Shown: positions 17,138-26,783, counted from the first letter of the stretch. The stretch is DNA of 64,000 nt from Arthrobacter sp. efr-133-R2A-120 (GCF_030209835.1 NZ_JARVRF010000021.1:55015-119014); one strand, 5' to 3'. Numbers and translations: made by a program. Notes: generated by a model from the sequence alone, not told the origin.

Positions 17138-18349
17138 TTAGACCCGGCGGATAGCCTCAGCCAGGCGCTTGACACCCTCGGTGAGCTGATCTTCCGGGGC
17201 GTAGGAGAAGGCGATGCGGAGCTGGTTGCTGCCACCGCCGTCGGCATAGAAGGCGCTACCGGGCACGAACACGACTCCCGCCTCGATGGCCGCGGCGAGC
17301 ACTTGATCGGTGTCGATGCCCTCGGGCAGGGTTACCCAGGTGAAGAATCCGCCGCTCGGGCTGGTCCACTGGGTACCCTCGGGCATGTAGGCGGCCAAGG
17401 CGTCCAGGGTGGCTTTGCAGCGGGAGGCGTAGACGGCACTGTAAGCGGCTATCTGGTCCCGCCAGTCGAAGCTGCTGATGTACTGCTCCACTACCAGTTG
17501 GCTCAGGACCGAGGGGCAGATGGTGGTGGCTTCGGAGGCGATCTGGAGGCGGCCGCGCACCTCTCGGGGTGCCACCACCCAGCCGACGCGCAGGCCGGGG
17601 GCGAAGATCTTGGAGAACGAGCCGAGGTAGAACACGTTGTCCGGGTCGAGGGAGTGCATGGCGGGTTTGAGCGTGCCGTCGAAGCTCAGCAGTCCGTAGG
17701 GGTTGTCCTCGACGATCAGCACGCCTTCGGCCCGGCAAATGTCCACCACGCGCTGCCGCCGCCCGAGGGAAAGGCTGATGCCGCTCGGGTTGTTGAAATT
17801 GGGGACCGTGTAGAAGAACTTGATGGCTTTGCCGGCGGCTTTGAGCCCGGAAATGACGTCCTGGAGGCGGTCGGGATCGACGCCGTCGTTGTCCATCGCC
17901 ACGTGGGCCACTTCGGCCTGGAAGCCTTCGAACACGCCGAGCGCGCCCACATATGTCGGTCCTTCCGCGATCACCACGTCCCCGGGATCGCAGAAGAGCT
18001 TGGTCACGAGTTCCAGTGCCATTTGCGAGCCCGCGGTGACCTGCACGTTTTCCGGCGACGTGTTGATGCCTTCGAGTTCCATGACTTGGCAGATCAGGGC
18101 CTGCAGTTCCTCTGTTCCCGCACCCGAGCCGTACTGGAGGGCCTCCAGTCCGCGGCGAGCGACGACGTCGGACGCCATGGCGGCGATGCGCTCCATCGGC
18201 AGGACGGGCAGGTAGGGGTTGCCGCCCGCGAGGGAGATCATGCCCGGCTGCATGGAAACATCGAAGACTGCGCGGACGGGGGAGGGTTGGAAGCCGGCCG
18301 CACGCTTGGCCATCCGGCCGGTATGGGACAGCTCTGTGGTGAGGGTCAT
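17138..18349 (-). CDS. PLP-dependent aminotransferase, class I/II (2-aminoadipate/MocR-type catalytic domain)
   Basis: The 403-residue enzyme carries ISLAGGNPYLPVLP near its start, IVEDNPYG, and the PLP lysine in YLGSFSKIFAPGLRVGW. This pattern matches the LysN/aromatic aminotransferase group; there is no N-terminal winged helix, so it is not a MocR regulator. GAAGGA precedes ATG 18349. It is transcribed with the M20 deacylase and TetR genes and diverges from the second ABC operon. It probably deaminates the imported amino acid to the 2-oxo acid used by the decarboxylase at 23304. Confidence 0.88.
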   Translation of the reverse strand: MTLTTELSHTGRMAKRAAGFQPSPVRAVFDVSMQPGMISLAGGNPYLPVLPMERIAAMASDVVARRGLEALQYGSGAGTEELQALICQVMELEGINTSPENVQVTAGSQMALELVTKLFCDPGDVVIAEGPTYVGALGVFEGFQAEVAHVAMDNDGVDPDRLQDVISGLKAAGKAIKFFYTVPNFNNPSGISLSLGRRQRVVDICRAEGVLIVEDNPYGLLSFDGTLKPAMHSLDPDNVFYLGSFSKIFAPGLRVGWVVAPREVRGRLQIASEATTICPSVLSQLVVEQYISSFDWRDQIAAYSAVYASRCKATLDALAAYMPEGTQWTSPSGGFFTWVTLPEGIDTDQVLAAAIEAGVVFVPGSAFYADGGGSNQLRIAFSYAPEDQLTEGVKRLAEAIRRV

Positions 18350-18407
18350 GGTGGTCCTTCGGTGTTGGTGGGTGGCCGCTTCGATGCGGCCCCGGACTGC
18401 GTGGTGG

Positions 18408-19727
18408 TTACTGTGCGCTGAGGAACTGGTGCAGGATACGGGTGCCTGCGTGGATGGCCGTGACGGGGACGCGTTCGTCGATGCCGTGGAACATGCCCGC
18501 GAAATCAAAGCCTTCGGGAAGCCGTAATGGCGAGAAACCGTAGCAATTGATGCCCAGCTGGGAGAAAGCTTTGGCGTCGGTGGCTCCGGACATGACGAAC
18601 GGGAGGGCCTTCCCGGCGGGGTCGACGGCGGTGATGGCCGCTCGCATCGCGTCCAGAAGGGCGCCGTGGGCGGGTGATTCCAGCGAACGCCCCTCTTCCC
18701 AGCTGACCTCGATGCCGGGCCCCAACAGCTCCATGAATTGCGCTTTGAACTCGTCATCGGTGCCCGGGGCGATCCGGCAATCAACCGTGGCGGTGGCAGT
18801 CCCGGGAACCACGTTGGTCTTGTAGCCGGCATGGAACTGGGTCGGGACGGCGCTGGTACGCAAGCCCGGGAGGAGCATGGCGGCGAGCAAACCGAGAGAG
18901 GCGAGTTCGTCGTCGAGCCTTTCGCCATCCAAAGGCCGGCCGAGGGCCTCGCCCAACTGCTCCACCAAGGCGGAGAGCGAGGCGCTCCGGACCACCGGCC
19001 ATTTGTGTTCCGAGATTCGTGACAGGGCAGAAGAAAGGCGCGCGACGGCGTTGCTTTCGTTGGGCACGATGGAACCGTGGCCTGTGCTTCCGTGCGCGGT
19101 CAGCGTCGCCCAAGCGAACCCCTTTTCCGCGACTCCGAGCAGGTAGAGCCTCAGGTCGTCGCGAAGCTGAAGGGAGAAGCCGCCGATTTCGCCGATAGCC
19201 TCGGTGACGCCGTGGAACAGTTCAGGGTGCTCATCCACCAGGAACTGGGCACCGAACTCGCCGGCTATTTCCTCATCGGCCACGAACGCAAAGACGATGT
19301 CCCGCTGGGGCACGAAGTTTTCGCGGCGCAATTGGCGGACGGCGGCCACGGTCATGGCAACCATGTCCTTCATGTCCACGGCACCGCGACCCCACACGAA
19401 ATCGTCCTTGACCTCGCCGGAGAACGGGTCCACGGTCCAGTCCGCAATGTTGGCGGGGACGACGTCGGTATGGCCGTGCACCAGAAGGGCCGGCGCCTCC
19501 GGGTCGCTGCCCTTCATCCTTACTACGAGGTTGCCCCGGCCAGGAGCTTTTTCGAGGACCTGGCCTTCGAGGCCGAATTCCGCGAGCAACGACTGGACGT
19601 ATTCGGCGCAGCGCGATTCGCCGTCGCCGATGGTGGCGGGATCGCCGGTGTTGGTGGAATCGATGCGGATCAAGGTGCTGCAAAACTCCACGGCCTCGGC
19701 GGCCATGGCGTCGTGATGTTCCCCCAC
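18408..19727 (-). CDS. M20-family metallopeptidase/deacylase (ArgE/DapE/carboxypeptidase G2 type)
   Basis: The 439-residue enzyme shows the zinc motifs HGHTDVVPA and GRGAVDMKDM, then the general-base and ligand segment VADEEIAGEFG, and a dimerisation insert in the middle. Such enzymes remove N-acyl groups from amino acids or cleave dipeptides. GTG 19727 follows AAAGGA. It lies between the TetR and aminotransferase genes, suggesting deacylation before transamination of the same compound. Confidence 0.9.
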   Translation of the reverse strand: MGEHHDAMAAEAVEFCSTLIRIDSTNTGDPATIGDGESRCAEYVQSLLAEFGLEGQVLEKAPGRGNLVVRMKGSDPEAPALLVHGHTDVVPANIADWTVDPFSGEVKDDFVWGRGAVDMKDMVAMTVAAVRQLRRENFVPQRDIVFAFVADEEIAGEFGAQFLVDEHPELFHGVTEAIGEIGGFSLQLRDDLRLYLLGVAEKGFAWATLTAHGSTGHGSIVPNESNAVARLSSALSRISEHKWPVVRSASLSALVEQLGEALGRPLDGERLDDELASLGLLAAMLLPGLRTSAVPTQFHAGYKTNVVPGTATATVDCRIAPGTDDEFKAQFMELLGPGIEVSWEEGRSLESPAHGALLDAMRAAITAVDPAGKALPFVMSGATDAKAFSQLGINCYGFSPLRLPEGFDFAGMFHGIDERVPVTAIHAGTRILHQFLSAQ

Positions 19728-19768
19728 AGATGGTCCTTTCCAGCGCGCGGGTTGGCGCGCGTTGCGGT

Positions 19769-19806
19769 GCGCAACTCGCGCACCTTCTCCCGGCGCGAGT
19801 TGGCGC
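19769..19806 (-). promoter_or_regulatory. Stem-loop between tetR and M20 gene
   Basis: GCGCAACTCGCGC (19769-19781) pairs with GCGCGAGTTGGCGC (19793-19806) with one bulge. It sits in the gap between the regulator stop and the M20 start and could lower readthrough. Confidence 0.45.
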
Positions 19807-19811
19807 GCGTC

Positions 19812-20492
19812 TTAGTGCGCGTCCACGAGTTTGGAGCGCTTCTTATGGATGAATTCGTCGGCGTCGATGCCGAACTCCCGGGCGGCAAAGCGGTGCAGGG
19901 TCTCGATCATCTCCGCAGGTGAGAAGCTGTGGACCCCGTTCAAGGACTGGATCGCGAGGCCATCGATCGTGGCCAGAAGCAAGGTAGCCACTTCGTCGAT
20001 ATCGAGGGCCGGTTGGAGCAGTTTCTCGTCCACCGCCTCCTCGAGCGCCCGGACGAACAAGCCCCGCCATGAAGTCCAGACTGCTGCGACGCTTTCCCTG
20101 ATCTCTGAGTTCTTGTGGGCAGCGGCGTATATCTGCAGCCAGAAGCCCCAGGCTTCTTCGAACGGGGTGTCGCTCTGGATGGAGAACGTCAAGAGGTCGT
20201 GCAGGCGTTCCACGGCGTTTCTGCCGTGATCGTAGATGCGCTGCCATTCGGCGAGGGATTCGTCGATCCGGTACTCAACCGCGGCGCCAATGAGCCGTTC
20301 CCGGTGCCGGAAATAGTGCTGGATCATGCCGATGCTGAAACCCGAAGCTTCCGACAGTTCGGCGAAGGAGCAGCCCTCCACACCCTCGCGGGAGATTACC
20401 TGCGAGGCGTGCTGCAGAATGCTCTGCCGGCGTTCTGCCATGGCCTCCGCCGTGACGCTTCGCGTGCGGCGGCCCGGGTTTGTCTCGCTCAT
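19812..20492 (-). CDS. TetR-family transcriptional regulator
   Basis: The 226-residue protein has an N-terminal TetR helix-turn-helix (about residues 17-65: FAELSEASGFSIGMIQHYF) and a helical ligand domain. Start MSETNPGRR at 20492 is supported by GAAGGAG upstream; the longer in-frame extension is unlike TetR. It is divergent from the ABC importer at 20664 and probably binds the palindromes at 20610. Confidence 0.9.
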   Translation of the reverse strand: MSETNPGRRTRSVTAEAMAERRQSILQHASQVISREGVEGCSFAELSEASGFSIGMIQHYFRHRERLIGAAVEYRIDESLAEWQRIYDHGRNAVERLHDLLTFSIQSDTPFEEAWGFWLQIYAAAHKNSEIRESVAAVWTSWRGLFVRALEEAVDEKLLQPALDIDEVATLLLATIDGLAIQSLNGVHSFSPAEMIETLHRFAAREFGIDADEFIHKKRSKLVDAH

Positions 20493-20585
20493 GCCGTTGC
20501 TCCTTCGTTTGTCTGGTCGCGCTGGTCCAGTTGGGGCGCCTTGTGGGTGCCCGTAGTCATCTCTCCACGATGTTGCCATGGTCCC

Positions 20586-20639
20586 TTGACACGCGTTGTT
20601 ACTCATCTCACAATAAGTTGAACATATTGTTATTTCAAC
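20586..20639 (+). promoter_or_regulatory. Promoter of ABC operon 2 with overlapping operator palindromes
   Basis: TTGACA (20586-20591) and CACAAT (20609-20614) are 17 bp apart. Two interlocked inverted repeats follow: ACAATA-N9-TATTGT (20610-20630) and GTTGAA-N11-TTCAAC (20617-20639). They cover the -10 and predicted start site, as expected for TetR repression. Confidence 0.6.
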
Positions 20640-20663
20640 CCGACTCGAACCGGAGATTCACAA

Positions 20664-21623
20664 ATGATGCGCAAAGGCGTGAAAAGCTCGCTCGTTGCAG
20701 CGGCAGCCATCAGTTTCCTGGCGTTGACAACGGCTTGCTCCAACACCGAAGGTGCGGCCGCTACTGTATCCGGCAACGCATCGGCGAGCGGCCAAAGCAG
20801 CCAGAGCGGCCAGGAACTCGCGCAGGCCGTGCAAACAGATTCCAAGGTTCAGGCGCTCCTTCCGGCCGCGATCAAGAGCAAGGGCTCGTTGACCCTCGTC
20901 ACGGACCCCACCTACGCCCCGATCGACTTCACCGACGACAATGGCAAGATCGTCGGACTGGAGCCGGACATGGCCTTGGCCGTCGCGAAGAAGATGGGCG
21001 TCTCGATCAACATCGAAAAGGCCGACTTCAACGGCATCCTCGCCGGTATCGAAGCCCGGCGCTACGACGCCTCCTGGGCAGCGTTTTCCATCACGGAGGA
21101 GCGCAAGGACAAGGTCAACATGGTCAGCTACATGCGCGGAGGAACGTCCGTCATGGTCAAAAAGGGCAATCCGCTGGGCATCAAGTCCGAGCTGGACCTC
21201 TGCGGCAAGACCGTCGCTGCCCAGACCGGGACAACCCAGGCCCTGAACGTGCTCCCCTCCTTTGATAAGAAGTGTGCCGACGCCGGCAAGGACAAGCCTG
21301 TTTCCCTCCTGTTGCCCCAGCAAGACAACGTCAACCAAGCCGTGGCATCGGGCCGCGCCCAGGCACTCGTGGCCGACAATGCGCTGACCGGGTACTACGC
21401 CCAGCTGCAGCCGGACGCCTTCACCTCCGTGGACTCCATCCTCGTGGAACCGTCCCTGTCCGGCGTCGTGAGCCCCAAGGACGACGGCGGCCTGTCCAAG
21501 GCATTCCAGGCCGCGGTCCAGTCGCTCATGGACGACGGCACTTACGCCAAGATCATGGATGCCTGGAACCTCAAGTCCGGCATCATCACCAAGTCCGAGG
21601 TCAACCCGACGGTGGGGTCATGA
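20664..21623 (+). CDS. ABC transporter substrate-binding lipoprotein 2, polar amino acid family
   Basis: The 319-residue protein has a signal peptide with a lipobox-like LTTAC, then a Ser/Gly/Gln-rich linker to about residue 55 and a family 3 solute-binding domain (LTLVTDPTYAPIDFTDDNG, GLEPDMALAVAKKMG, YDASWAAFSITEERKDKVN). GGAGA precedes ATG 20664. Its stop overlaps the permease start (ATGA). Confidence 0.92.
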   Translation: MMRKGVKSSLVAAAAISFLALTTACSNTEGAAATVSGNASASGQSSQSGQELAQAVQTDSKVQALLPAAIKSKGSLTLVTDPTYAPIDFTDDNGKIVGLEPDMALAVAKKMGVSINIEKADFNGILAGIEARRYDASWAAFSITEERKDKVNMVSYMRGGTSVMVKKGNPLGIKSELDLCGKTVAAQTGTTQALNVLPSFDKKCADAGKDKPVSLLLPQQDNVNQAVASGRAQALVADNALTGYYAQLQPDAFTSVDSILVEPSLSGVVSPKDDGGLSKAFQAAVQSLMDDGTYAKIMDAWNLKSGIITKSEVNPTVGS

Positions 21624-22516
21624 CCGTGTCTGAGCTGCCGAGCACCGCCGAAGCACGGCATGACTTCGCGGAGCTGGCGTCGCGGCCTGTCCTCAAGCGC
21701 AAACGGCCCGGGCAACTGATCGCCATGGTGGTGGTTGGACTGTTCGCACTCATGGGCGCGTACGTCATTGTGACCAACCCCGGCTTCGGCTGGCCCACCG
21801 TGGCCAAGTACCTGTTCGATGTCCGCATCCTCGACGGCCTCCTGACCACGATCGAACTCACGGTCATTGCCATGGTCCTGGGACTCGTGATCGGCCTGGT
21901 GATCGCGGTCATGCGGATGTCCGACAACGTGCTCCTCCGCGGCGTGGCCGGCGCCTACATCTGGTTCTTCCGCGGCACTCCGCTCCTGGTGCAGATGCTC
22001 TTTTGGGGCTTCGCCGCGGTGCTTTTTCCGACCATCGGCATCGGGATCCCGGGCGGTCCCATGCTGGTGGAATGGAACACCAACGATGTCCTGCCGCTGT
22101 TCGTGGCCGGCATCCTGGGCTTGGGCTTGAACGAAGGCGCCTACATGGCCGAAATCGTTCGTGCAGGACTGATGGGTGTTCCCGCGGGACAATCCGAGGC
22201 CTCCCACGCCATGGGCTTCAGCCGGATGGAAACCCTGCGCCACGTGGTCATCCCGCAGGCCATGAAGATCATCCTTCCGCCGGTAGGCAACGAGACGATC
22301 TCCATGCTCAAGACCACGTCGCTGGTGATCGTGATCGGCGTCGGGGATTTGCTCTACAACACCCAACAGATCTACGCCCGCAACCTCCAGCAGATCCCCC
22401 TCCTGATCGTTGCGAGCCTCTGGTACATCCTGCTCACCACCATCCTCTCGCTCGTCCAGGCCCGCATTGAGAAGCGGTACTCCCGCGGCAACACCATCCA
22501 GGCACGAAAGGCGTAG
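21620..22516 (+). CDS. ABC transporter permease 2, polar amino acid family
   Basis: The 298-residue membrane protein has a cytoplasmic N-terminal 35 residues and about five transmembrane spans. The segment [17 protein letters not shown] and the EAA loop ([14 protein letters not shown]...[12 protein letters not shown]) define an amino acid ABC permease. ATG 21620 overlaps the binding-protein stop by 4 bp. Confidence 0.93.
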   Translation: MTVSELPSTAEARHDFAELASRPVLKRKRPGQLIAMVVVGLFALMGAYVIVTNPGFGWPTVAKYLFDVRILDGLLTTIELTVIAMVLGLVIGLVIAVMRMSDNVLLRGVAGAYIWFFRGTPLLVQMLFWGFAAVLFPTIGIGIPGGPMLVEWNTNDVLPLFVAGILGLGLNEGAYMAEIVRAGLMGVPAGQSEASHAMGFSRMETLRHVVIPQAMKIILPPVGNETISMLKTTSLVIVIGVGDLLYNTQQIYARNLQQIPLLIVASLWYILLTTILSLVQARIEKRYSRGNTIQARKA

Positions 22517-22521
22517 CTGCA

Positions 22522-23280
22522 ATGTCTGAAGTCCAGTTCCTCAACGTGCACAAGGATTTCTCCGGCATGGAGGTCCTCAAAGGCATCAACTTCACGGTCG
22601 AATCGGGACAAGTGGCGTGCCTGATCGGCCCCTCCGGATCGGGCAAGTCCACGCTGCTCCGCTGCGTCAACCACCTCGAAACCACGAGCTCCGGAACCAT
22701 CCTGGTAGGTGGGCGCATGATCGGCTACGAAGTCCACGGCGACAGGCTCATCGAAGCCCACCAGAAGGACATCAACAAGCGACGTTCCCGCATTGGCATG
22801 GTGTTCCAGTCATTCAACCTCTTCGGCCACATGACAGCCCTCGAAAACGTGATGATGGGTCCCGTCAAACTCCTCAAGGTACCCAAGGCCCAAGCCGAGG
22901 CCGAAGCACGTGAGCTCCTGGCGAAGGTGGGCCTTGCCGACCGCACGGGCCACTATCCGGCCCAGCTCTCCGGCGGCCAGCAACAGCGAGTCGCGATTGC
23001 CCGGGCGCTGTCCATGAAGCCCGACCTGATGCTCTTCGACGAGCCCACCTCCGCGCTCGACCCCGAACTCGTCGGCGAAGTCCTGGACGTCATGAAAGCC
23101 CTGGCGCGCGACGGCATGACCATGATCGTGGTGACCCATGAGATGGGCTTCGCCCGCGAAGTGGCCGACGTCGTGGCATTCATGGACAGCGGCGTCATTG
23201 TCGAAGCCGGCGATCCCAACGAGATCATCTCCCGACCCCAACACGAGCGAACAAAGGCGTTCCTCTCCAAAGTTCTCTAG
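22522..23280 (+). CDS. ABC transporter ATP-binding protein 2, polar amino acid family
   Basis: The 252-residue ATPase has Walker [11 protein letters not shown]-loop [12 protein letters not shown], signature LSGGQQQR, Walker [15 protein letters not shown] and the switch histidine in VVTHEMGF. A 22-residue insertion before the Q-loop (near [18 protein letters not shown]) is usual for this subfamily. It starts 5 bp after the permease. Confidence 0.94.
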   Translation: MSEVQFLNVHKDFSGMEVLKGINFTVESGQVACLIGPSGSGKSTLLRCVNHLETTSSGTILVGGRMIGYEVHGDRLIEAHQKDINKRRSRIGMVFQSFNLFGHMTALENVMMGPVKLLKVPKAQAEAEARELLAKVGLADRTGHYPAQLSGGQQQRVAIARALSMKPDLMLFDEPTSALDPELVGEVLDVMKALARDGMTMIVVTHEMGFAREVADVVAFMDSGVIVEAGDPNEIISRPQHERTKAFLSKVL

Positions 23281-23303
23281 GCCACGATTTAAGGACTCCA
23301 ACC

Positions 23304-24902
23304 TTGACCAGTTCCATCCCCACCAACAACGTCGGCCTCGCCGTCATGACCACGCTGCGGAACTACGGGATCGACGCGATCTTCGGGATCCCCGGCACCC
23401 ACAACCTCGAGTTCTATCGGCACCTTGAGCCGCTCGGCATCCGCCCCGTCACCACCCGCCACGAGCAAGGAGCCGGGTACGGCTCCGACGGATGGAGCCA
23501 GCTCAAGGGGCTTCCCGGCGTCGTGATCACCACGTCCGGGCCCGGACTGCTGAACGCGATGTCCGCTGCGGCCACCTCGTATTGCGAGTCCCGGCCCATG
23601 ATCATTCTGTCCCCGGGCGCGCCGCGCGGCAGCGAGTTTTCGGACATCGGTCTGCTGCACGAAACCAAGGACCCCACCGGCGCCGTCCGCGCCCTGATCG
23701 GGCGCAGCACGCGTGTGTCCAGCGGCAGCGAAGCCGTGGAGCTGATCCACGAAGCCTTTGCCTTCTTCGCACACGGGCGGCCGCGTCCCGTCCACATCGA
23801 GATCCCGCTGGACGTCCTGGAGGGGGCGTCCGACGTCGACACCGCCGTGCTTGAGGCCCGCCCCTTGGGTGCGCCGAAAACAGCAGCCGACGACGCCGTC
23901 GCCACCGCCGCGGACATCCTCCGGCGCGCTTCCAGCCCGGTGATCCTCGCCGGGGGCGGCTCGCTGGGAACCGGCGGCGCGCTGCTCGAACTTGCAGAAC
24001 TCCTGCAAGCCCCTGTGGTGACCACGATCAATGGCAAGGGCGCTATTCCCGAAGCCCACCCTTTGTCCCTCGGTTCGGAAATCCGGCTGGCAGCGGCGCA
24101 AGACCTGTGCAACGCTTCCGACGCGCTGCTGGTGATCGGCTCCAAGGTGGGCGAATCGGAGCTGTGGGGCGGCAAGATCGTGCCGCAGGGTTCGTGCATC
24201 CGGATCGACATCGACCCCGCCCAACTGCAGTGCAACGTTGCGCCGGATGTTGAGCTCCTTGGCAACGCGTCCGCCGTCGTACCCCAACTGCTCGAAGCGC
24301 TCGCCGGACATGAGCCCGCCTCCGCCCCGGAACTCGACCCTTTGCGCGCCGAACTGCGGACGGAAGCCCGTTCCATGGCGCCCGCGCTGGCACGGATCAA
24401 CGAGATCCTCGCGGCCACGCTGCCGGCCGACACCGTTATTGCGGGCGATTCCTCGCAGGTCACCTATTTCGGAACCACGTCCTTCTTCCCCGTTCAGAAG
24501 CCGCATCAGCTCTTGTACACGCCTGCGTACGCCACGTTGGGATATGGACTGCCGGCCGCGATTGGCGCGAAGGTGGCCGATCCGGATCGTCCGGTGGTGG
24601 GGTTGATCGGCGACGGCGCGCTCATGTTCGCCGTACAGGAGTTCATCACCGCTGTGGAACAGGGCGTGGACCTGCCCATCATTTGCGTCAATAACGGCGG
24701 CTACGGCGAAATCCGGCAGAACATGGAGGATCGGGACCTCGCTCCGGTCGGCGTGAACCTGGCGCAGCCGGACTGGGTGCGGCTGGCTGAAGGCTTCGGA
24801 CTGACGGCGTTCAACGTGGAATCCCTCGACGAGCTCGCTGGGATTGTGACCCAGGCGCTCGCCGTCAAGGGGCCCAGCCTCATCCACGTGAGCATCGATT
24901 AG
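23304..24902 (+). CDS. Thiamine diphosphate-dependent 2-oxo acid decarboxylase (acetolactate synthase/AruI-like)
   Basis: The 532-residue enzyme has all three ThDP-enzyme domains. The activating glutamate is in TRHEQGAGYG (about residue 53), and the cofactor motif spans GDGALMF to ICVNNGGYG (about 435-470). RPRPVHIEIPLDV resembles 5-guanidino-2-oxopentanoate decarboxylase (AruI). It starts with TTG at 23304, set by AAGGA nine bases upstream. In this divergon it may decarboxylate the 2-oxo acid made by the aminotransferase at 17138. 2-ketoarginine is one candidate, but other 2-oxo acids are equally possible. Confidence 0.85.
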   Translation: MTSSIPTNNVGLAVMTTLRNYGIDAIFGIPGTHNLEFYRHLEPLGIRPVTTRHEQGAGYGSDGWSQLKGLPGVVITTSGPGLLNAMSAAATSYCESRPMIILSPGAPRGSEFSDIGLLHETKDPTGAVRALIGRSTRVSSGSEAVELIHEAFAFFAHGRPRPVHIEIPLDVLEGASDVDTAVLEARPLGAPKTAADDAVATAADILRRASSPVILAGGGSLGTGGALLELAELLQAPVVTTINGKGAIPEAHPLSLGSEIRLAAAQDLCNASDALLVIGSKVGESELWGGKIVPQGSCIRIDIDPAQLQCNVAPDVELLGNASAVVPQLLEALAGHEPASAPELDPLRAELRTEARSMAPALARINEILAATLPADTVIAGDSSQVTYFGTTSFFPVQKPHQLLYTPAYATLGYGLPAAIGAKVADPDRPVVGLIGDGALMFAVQEFITAVEQGVDLPIICVNNGGYGEIRQNMEDRDLAPVGVNLAQPDWVRLAEGFGLTAFNVESLDELAGIVTQALAVKGPSLIHVSID

Positions 24903-24929
24903 CCCCCACAACGCCCCCACCCCCCTTGC

Positions 24930-25032
24930 GACGCTCGCTCACTTACGACGCCCTTTGGGCGGATGCTCGCTCACTTTCCTTAAGTAAGTGAGCGAGCGAC
25001 CGGTGGGAAGCCCCTATATGTGAGCGAGGGTC
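24930..25032. repeat. 32-bp-period repeat array, locus 3, with head-to-head halves
   Basis: Two cores in reverse orientation begin at 24930 and 24962, and two in direct orientation at 24988 and 25020; each pair has exact 32-bp period. The inner cores form a hairpin around TTTCCTTAAGTA. The array lies between the ThDP enzyme stop and the M20D gene. Confidence 0.85.
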
Positions 25033-25095
25033 TCCCGGGGGCGAGCGCGTGGGGCGGAACGGTTTTGGATCTGCATGACTTTAGGAAGGAACACG

Positions 25096-26715
25096 ATGAG
25101 CGAGATGGTCAAGAATGCTGAGTTGAAGGGCACTGCATGGGAGTGGGTGGAACAGCAGAAAGAGCAGCTTTCCGCCTGGCACACGAATATTTGGGAACTG
25201 GCCGAACCAGCCTGGCGCGAGTACGAGTCCTGCGCCTGGTACGTCAGGACGCTGCGAGAACATGGCTTTACCGTGGAGGAAGGCAGCGGGGGCATGCCCA
25301 CCGCATTCGCCGCCGAGTGGACAAGCCCCGCCGGTCCCGGCGCTCGGATCCTTGGCTATGCCGAATACGATGCCATCCCGGGCAATTGCCAGGCAGCGTC
25401 CACTAAGAGGGAACCACGAACCGGCATGTCGCGCTTCGCCCCGGGCCATACGGATCCGCATTCCGCCTTGGGCATCTCGACGCTCGCGGGCTTCCTCGCG
25501 GCGAAAGATGCAATGGAGCGGCATAACATTCCGGGCACCCTGGTCTACACGGGCGAGCCGGCCGAAAAGGTCCAGGGATCCAAGGTTGTTCACGGCCTCC
25601 GCGGCTACTACGACAATCTGGACGCCATCATCTCGTACCACCCGTTCTACATGATGCCCCTGTGCAACACCGCGCGTTGGGACACTCACTGCGGCTCGTA
25701 CTACAGCAAGATCTACACTTTCACGTGCGACAGCCCGGAGGGCTGGAACAACACCTACGGCGACAGTCCCATCCCGTCGTCGCACTCCGCCGCCCGGGCT
25801 CCCGGAGCGGACGCCGCGCTGTTCACGATGTTCTCGCTGACCAAGACGACGCAGGATTCGATGCTGCCGCAGGCGGGTGGCTGGTCGTTGTCGGAAGCGA
25901 TCCTCACCGCCGGGCAGGCGACGGCGGACAACCAGCCTGCGGGACTCGCCCAGATCCAGTACTCCTGGCGCTGCCCGGGCCTCGCCGAGGCCGACTCCGT
26001 GCTCGCCGTGCTGGATCGCAACGCGGAACTCGCCGCGGCCGCATCGCATTGCAGCGTTAGTTCGCGCTGGGTGGCGCGCAACCGTCCGGGCATCGCGAAC
26101 CACACCGTCGCGCAGGTGGCCTGGGAGAACATCGCCGCTGTTGGCGCGCCGGTTTTGGATGAGCGGGCCCGGAAGATCGGACGAGAGATCCAAGCCTCGT
26201 GTGGAGTGGAACCCATGGAAAATCCGTTCCATCCGGCAACGGCCGAGCTCATCACCCCGCAGGGCGCCGAAGCAGAGCTGCGCCGGCACATCCCGGCAAC
26301 CCAGCAGAACTGGACCAGCGATGACTACGTTGAAATGACTTGGTACGCACCCACCATCCGCTTCTATACGGCGCGGCCCACCTTGGCGCCGGACGAGAAA
26401 GGTACTCCATACCCGGGCTGGGCCATGACCGCGATGGGCGGAATGCCGGAGACGATCGACCCCACCATCACGGCGACGGGCAAGATGATTGCCGGCATGG
26501 TGCTGGACCTGCTGACTTCTCCGGACGTGCTGGCGAAGGCAAAGGCAGAGTTCGACGCCGAGAAGCGCCGCCGCGGTGCCGTGGCGCCGCTGCTTCCTGC
26601 CGATTTCAGCGCGCCGACGGATTTCCGCTGGCCTGAATACATCGGGACAGGCAAGGCCCGCGAGTGGTGGATCCCCGTGTCCGAAGAGGCGTGGAATACT
26701 GCCGGCAGCAACTAA
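25096..26715 (+). CDS. M20D-family amidohydrolase (AbgB-like)
   Basis: The protein has 539 residues. Metal-site elements of the M20D group are visible: GYAEYDAIPGNCQ, a PGHTDPHSALGISTLAG segment, the catalytic TGEPAEKVQGSK, and a YHP...C motif. AbgB cleaves p-aminobenzoyl-glutamate; relatives hydrolyse acyl or aryl amides. AGGAAGG before ATG 25096 decides the start. It follows the ThDP enzyme by 193 bp, which hold a repeat array, so it may have its own transcript. It is a second deacylase-type enzyme in the divergon. Confidence 0.82.
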   Translation: MSEMVKNAELKGTAWEWVEQQKEQLSAWHTNIWELAEPAWREYESCAWYVRTLREHGFTVEEGSGGMPTAFAAEWTSPAGPGARILGYAEYDAIPGNCQAASTKREPRTGMSRFAPGHTDPHSALGISTLAGFLAAKDAMERHNIPGTLVYTGEPAEKVQGSKVVHGLRGYYDNLDAIISYHPFYMMPLCNTARWDTHCGSYYSKIYTFTCDSPEGWNNTYGDSPIPSSHSAARAPGADAALFTMFSLTKTTQDSMLPQAGGWSLSEAILTAGQATADNQPAGLAQIQYSWRCPGLAEADSVLAVLDRNAELAAAASHCSVSSRWVARNRPGIANHTVAQVAWENIAAVGAPVLDERARKIGREIQASCGVEPMENPFHPATAELITPQGAEAELRRHIPATQQNWTSDDYVEMTWYAPTIRFYTARPTLAPDEKGTPYPGWAMTAMGGMPETIDPTITATGKMIAGMVLDLLTSPDVLAKAKAEFDAEKRRRGAVAPLLPADFSAPTDFRWPEYIGTGKAREWWIPVSEEAWNTAGSN

Positions 26716-26719
26716 CTCT

Positions 26720-26764
26720 GACGCTCGCTCACGTATGACGGCCAAATCCCAAACGCTCGCTCAC
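26720..26764 (-). repeat. 32-bp-period repeat array, locus 4, reverse-oriented part
   Basis: Cores GACGCTCGCTCAC (26720) and AACGCTCGCTCAC (26752) are exactly 32 bp apart directly after the M20D stop codon, oriented against the eight-copy block at 26834. Confidence 0.85.
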
Positions 26765-26783
26765 ATATGGCCGGAAAATAGCG

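Noticed and set aside
17138..18349. MocR-type regulator
   Set aside because: The aminotransferase domain resembles MocR regulators, but the true start leaves no room for an N-terminal winged helix.
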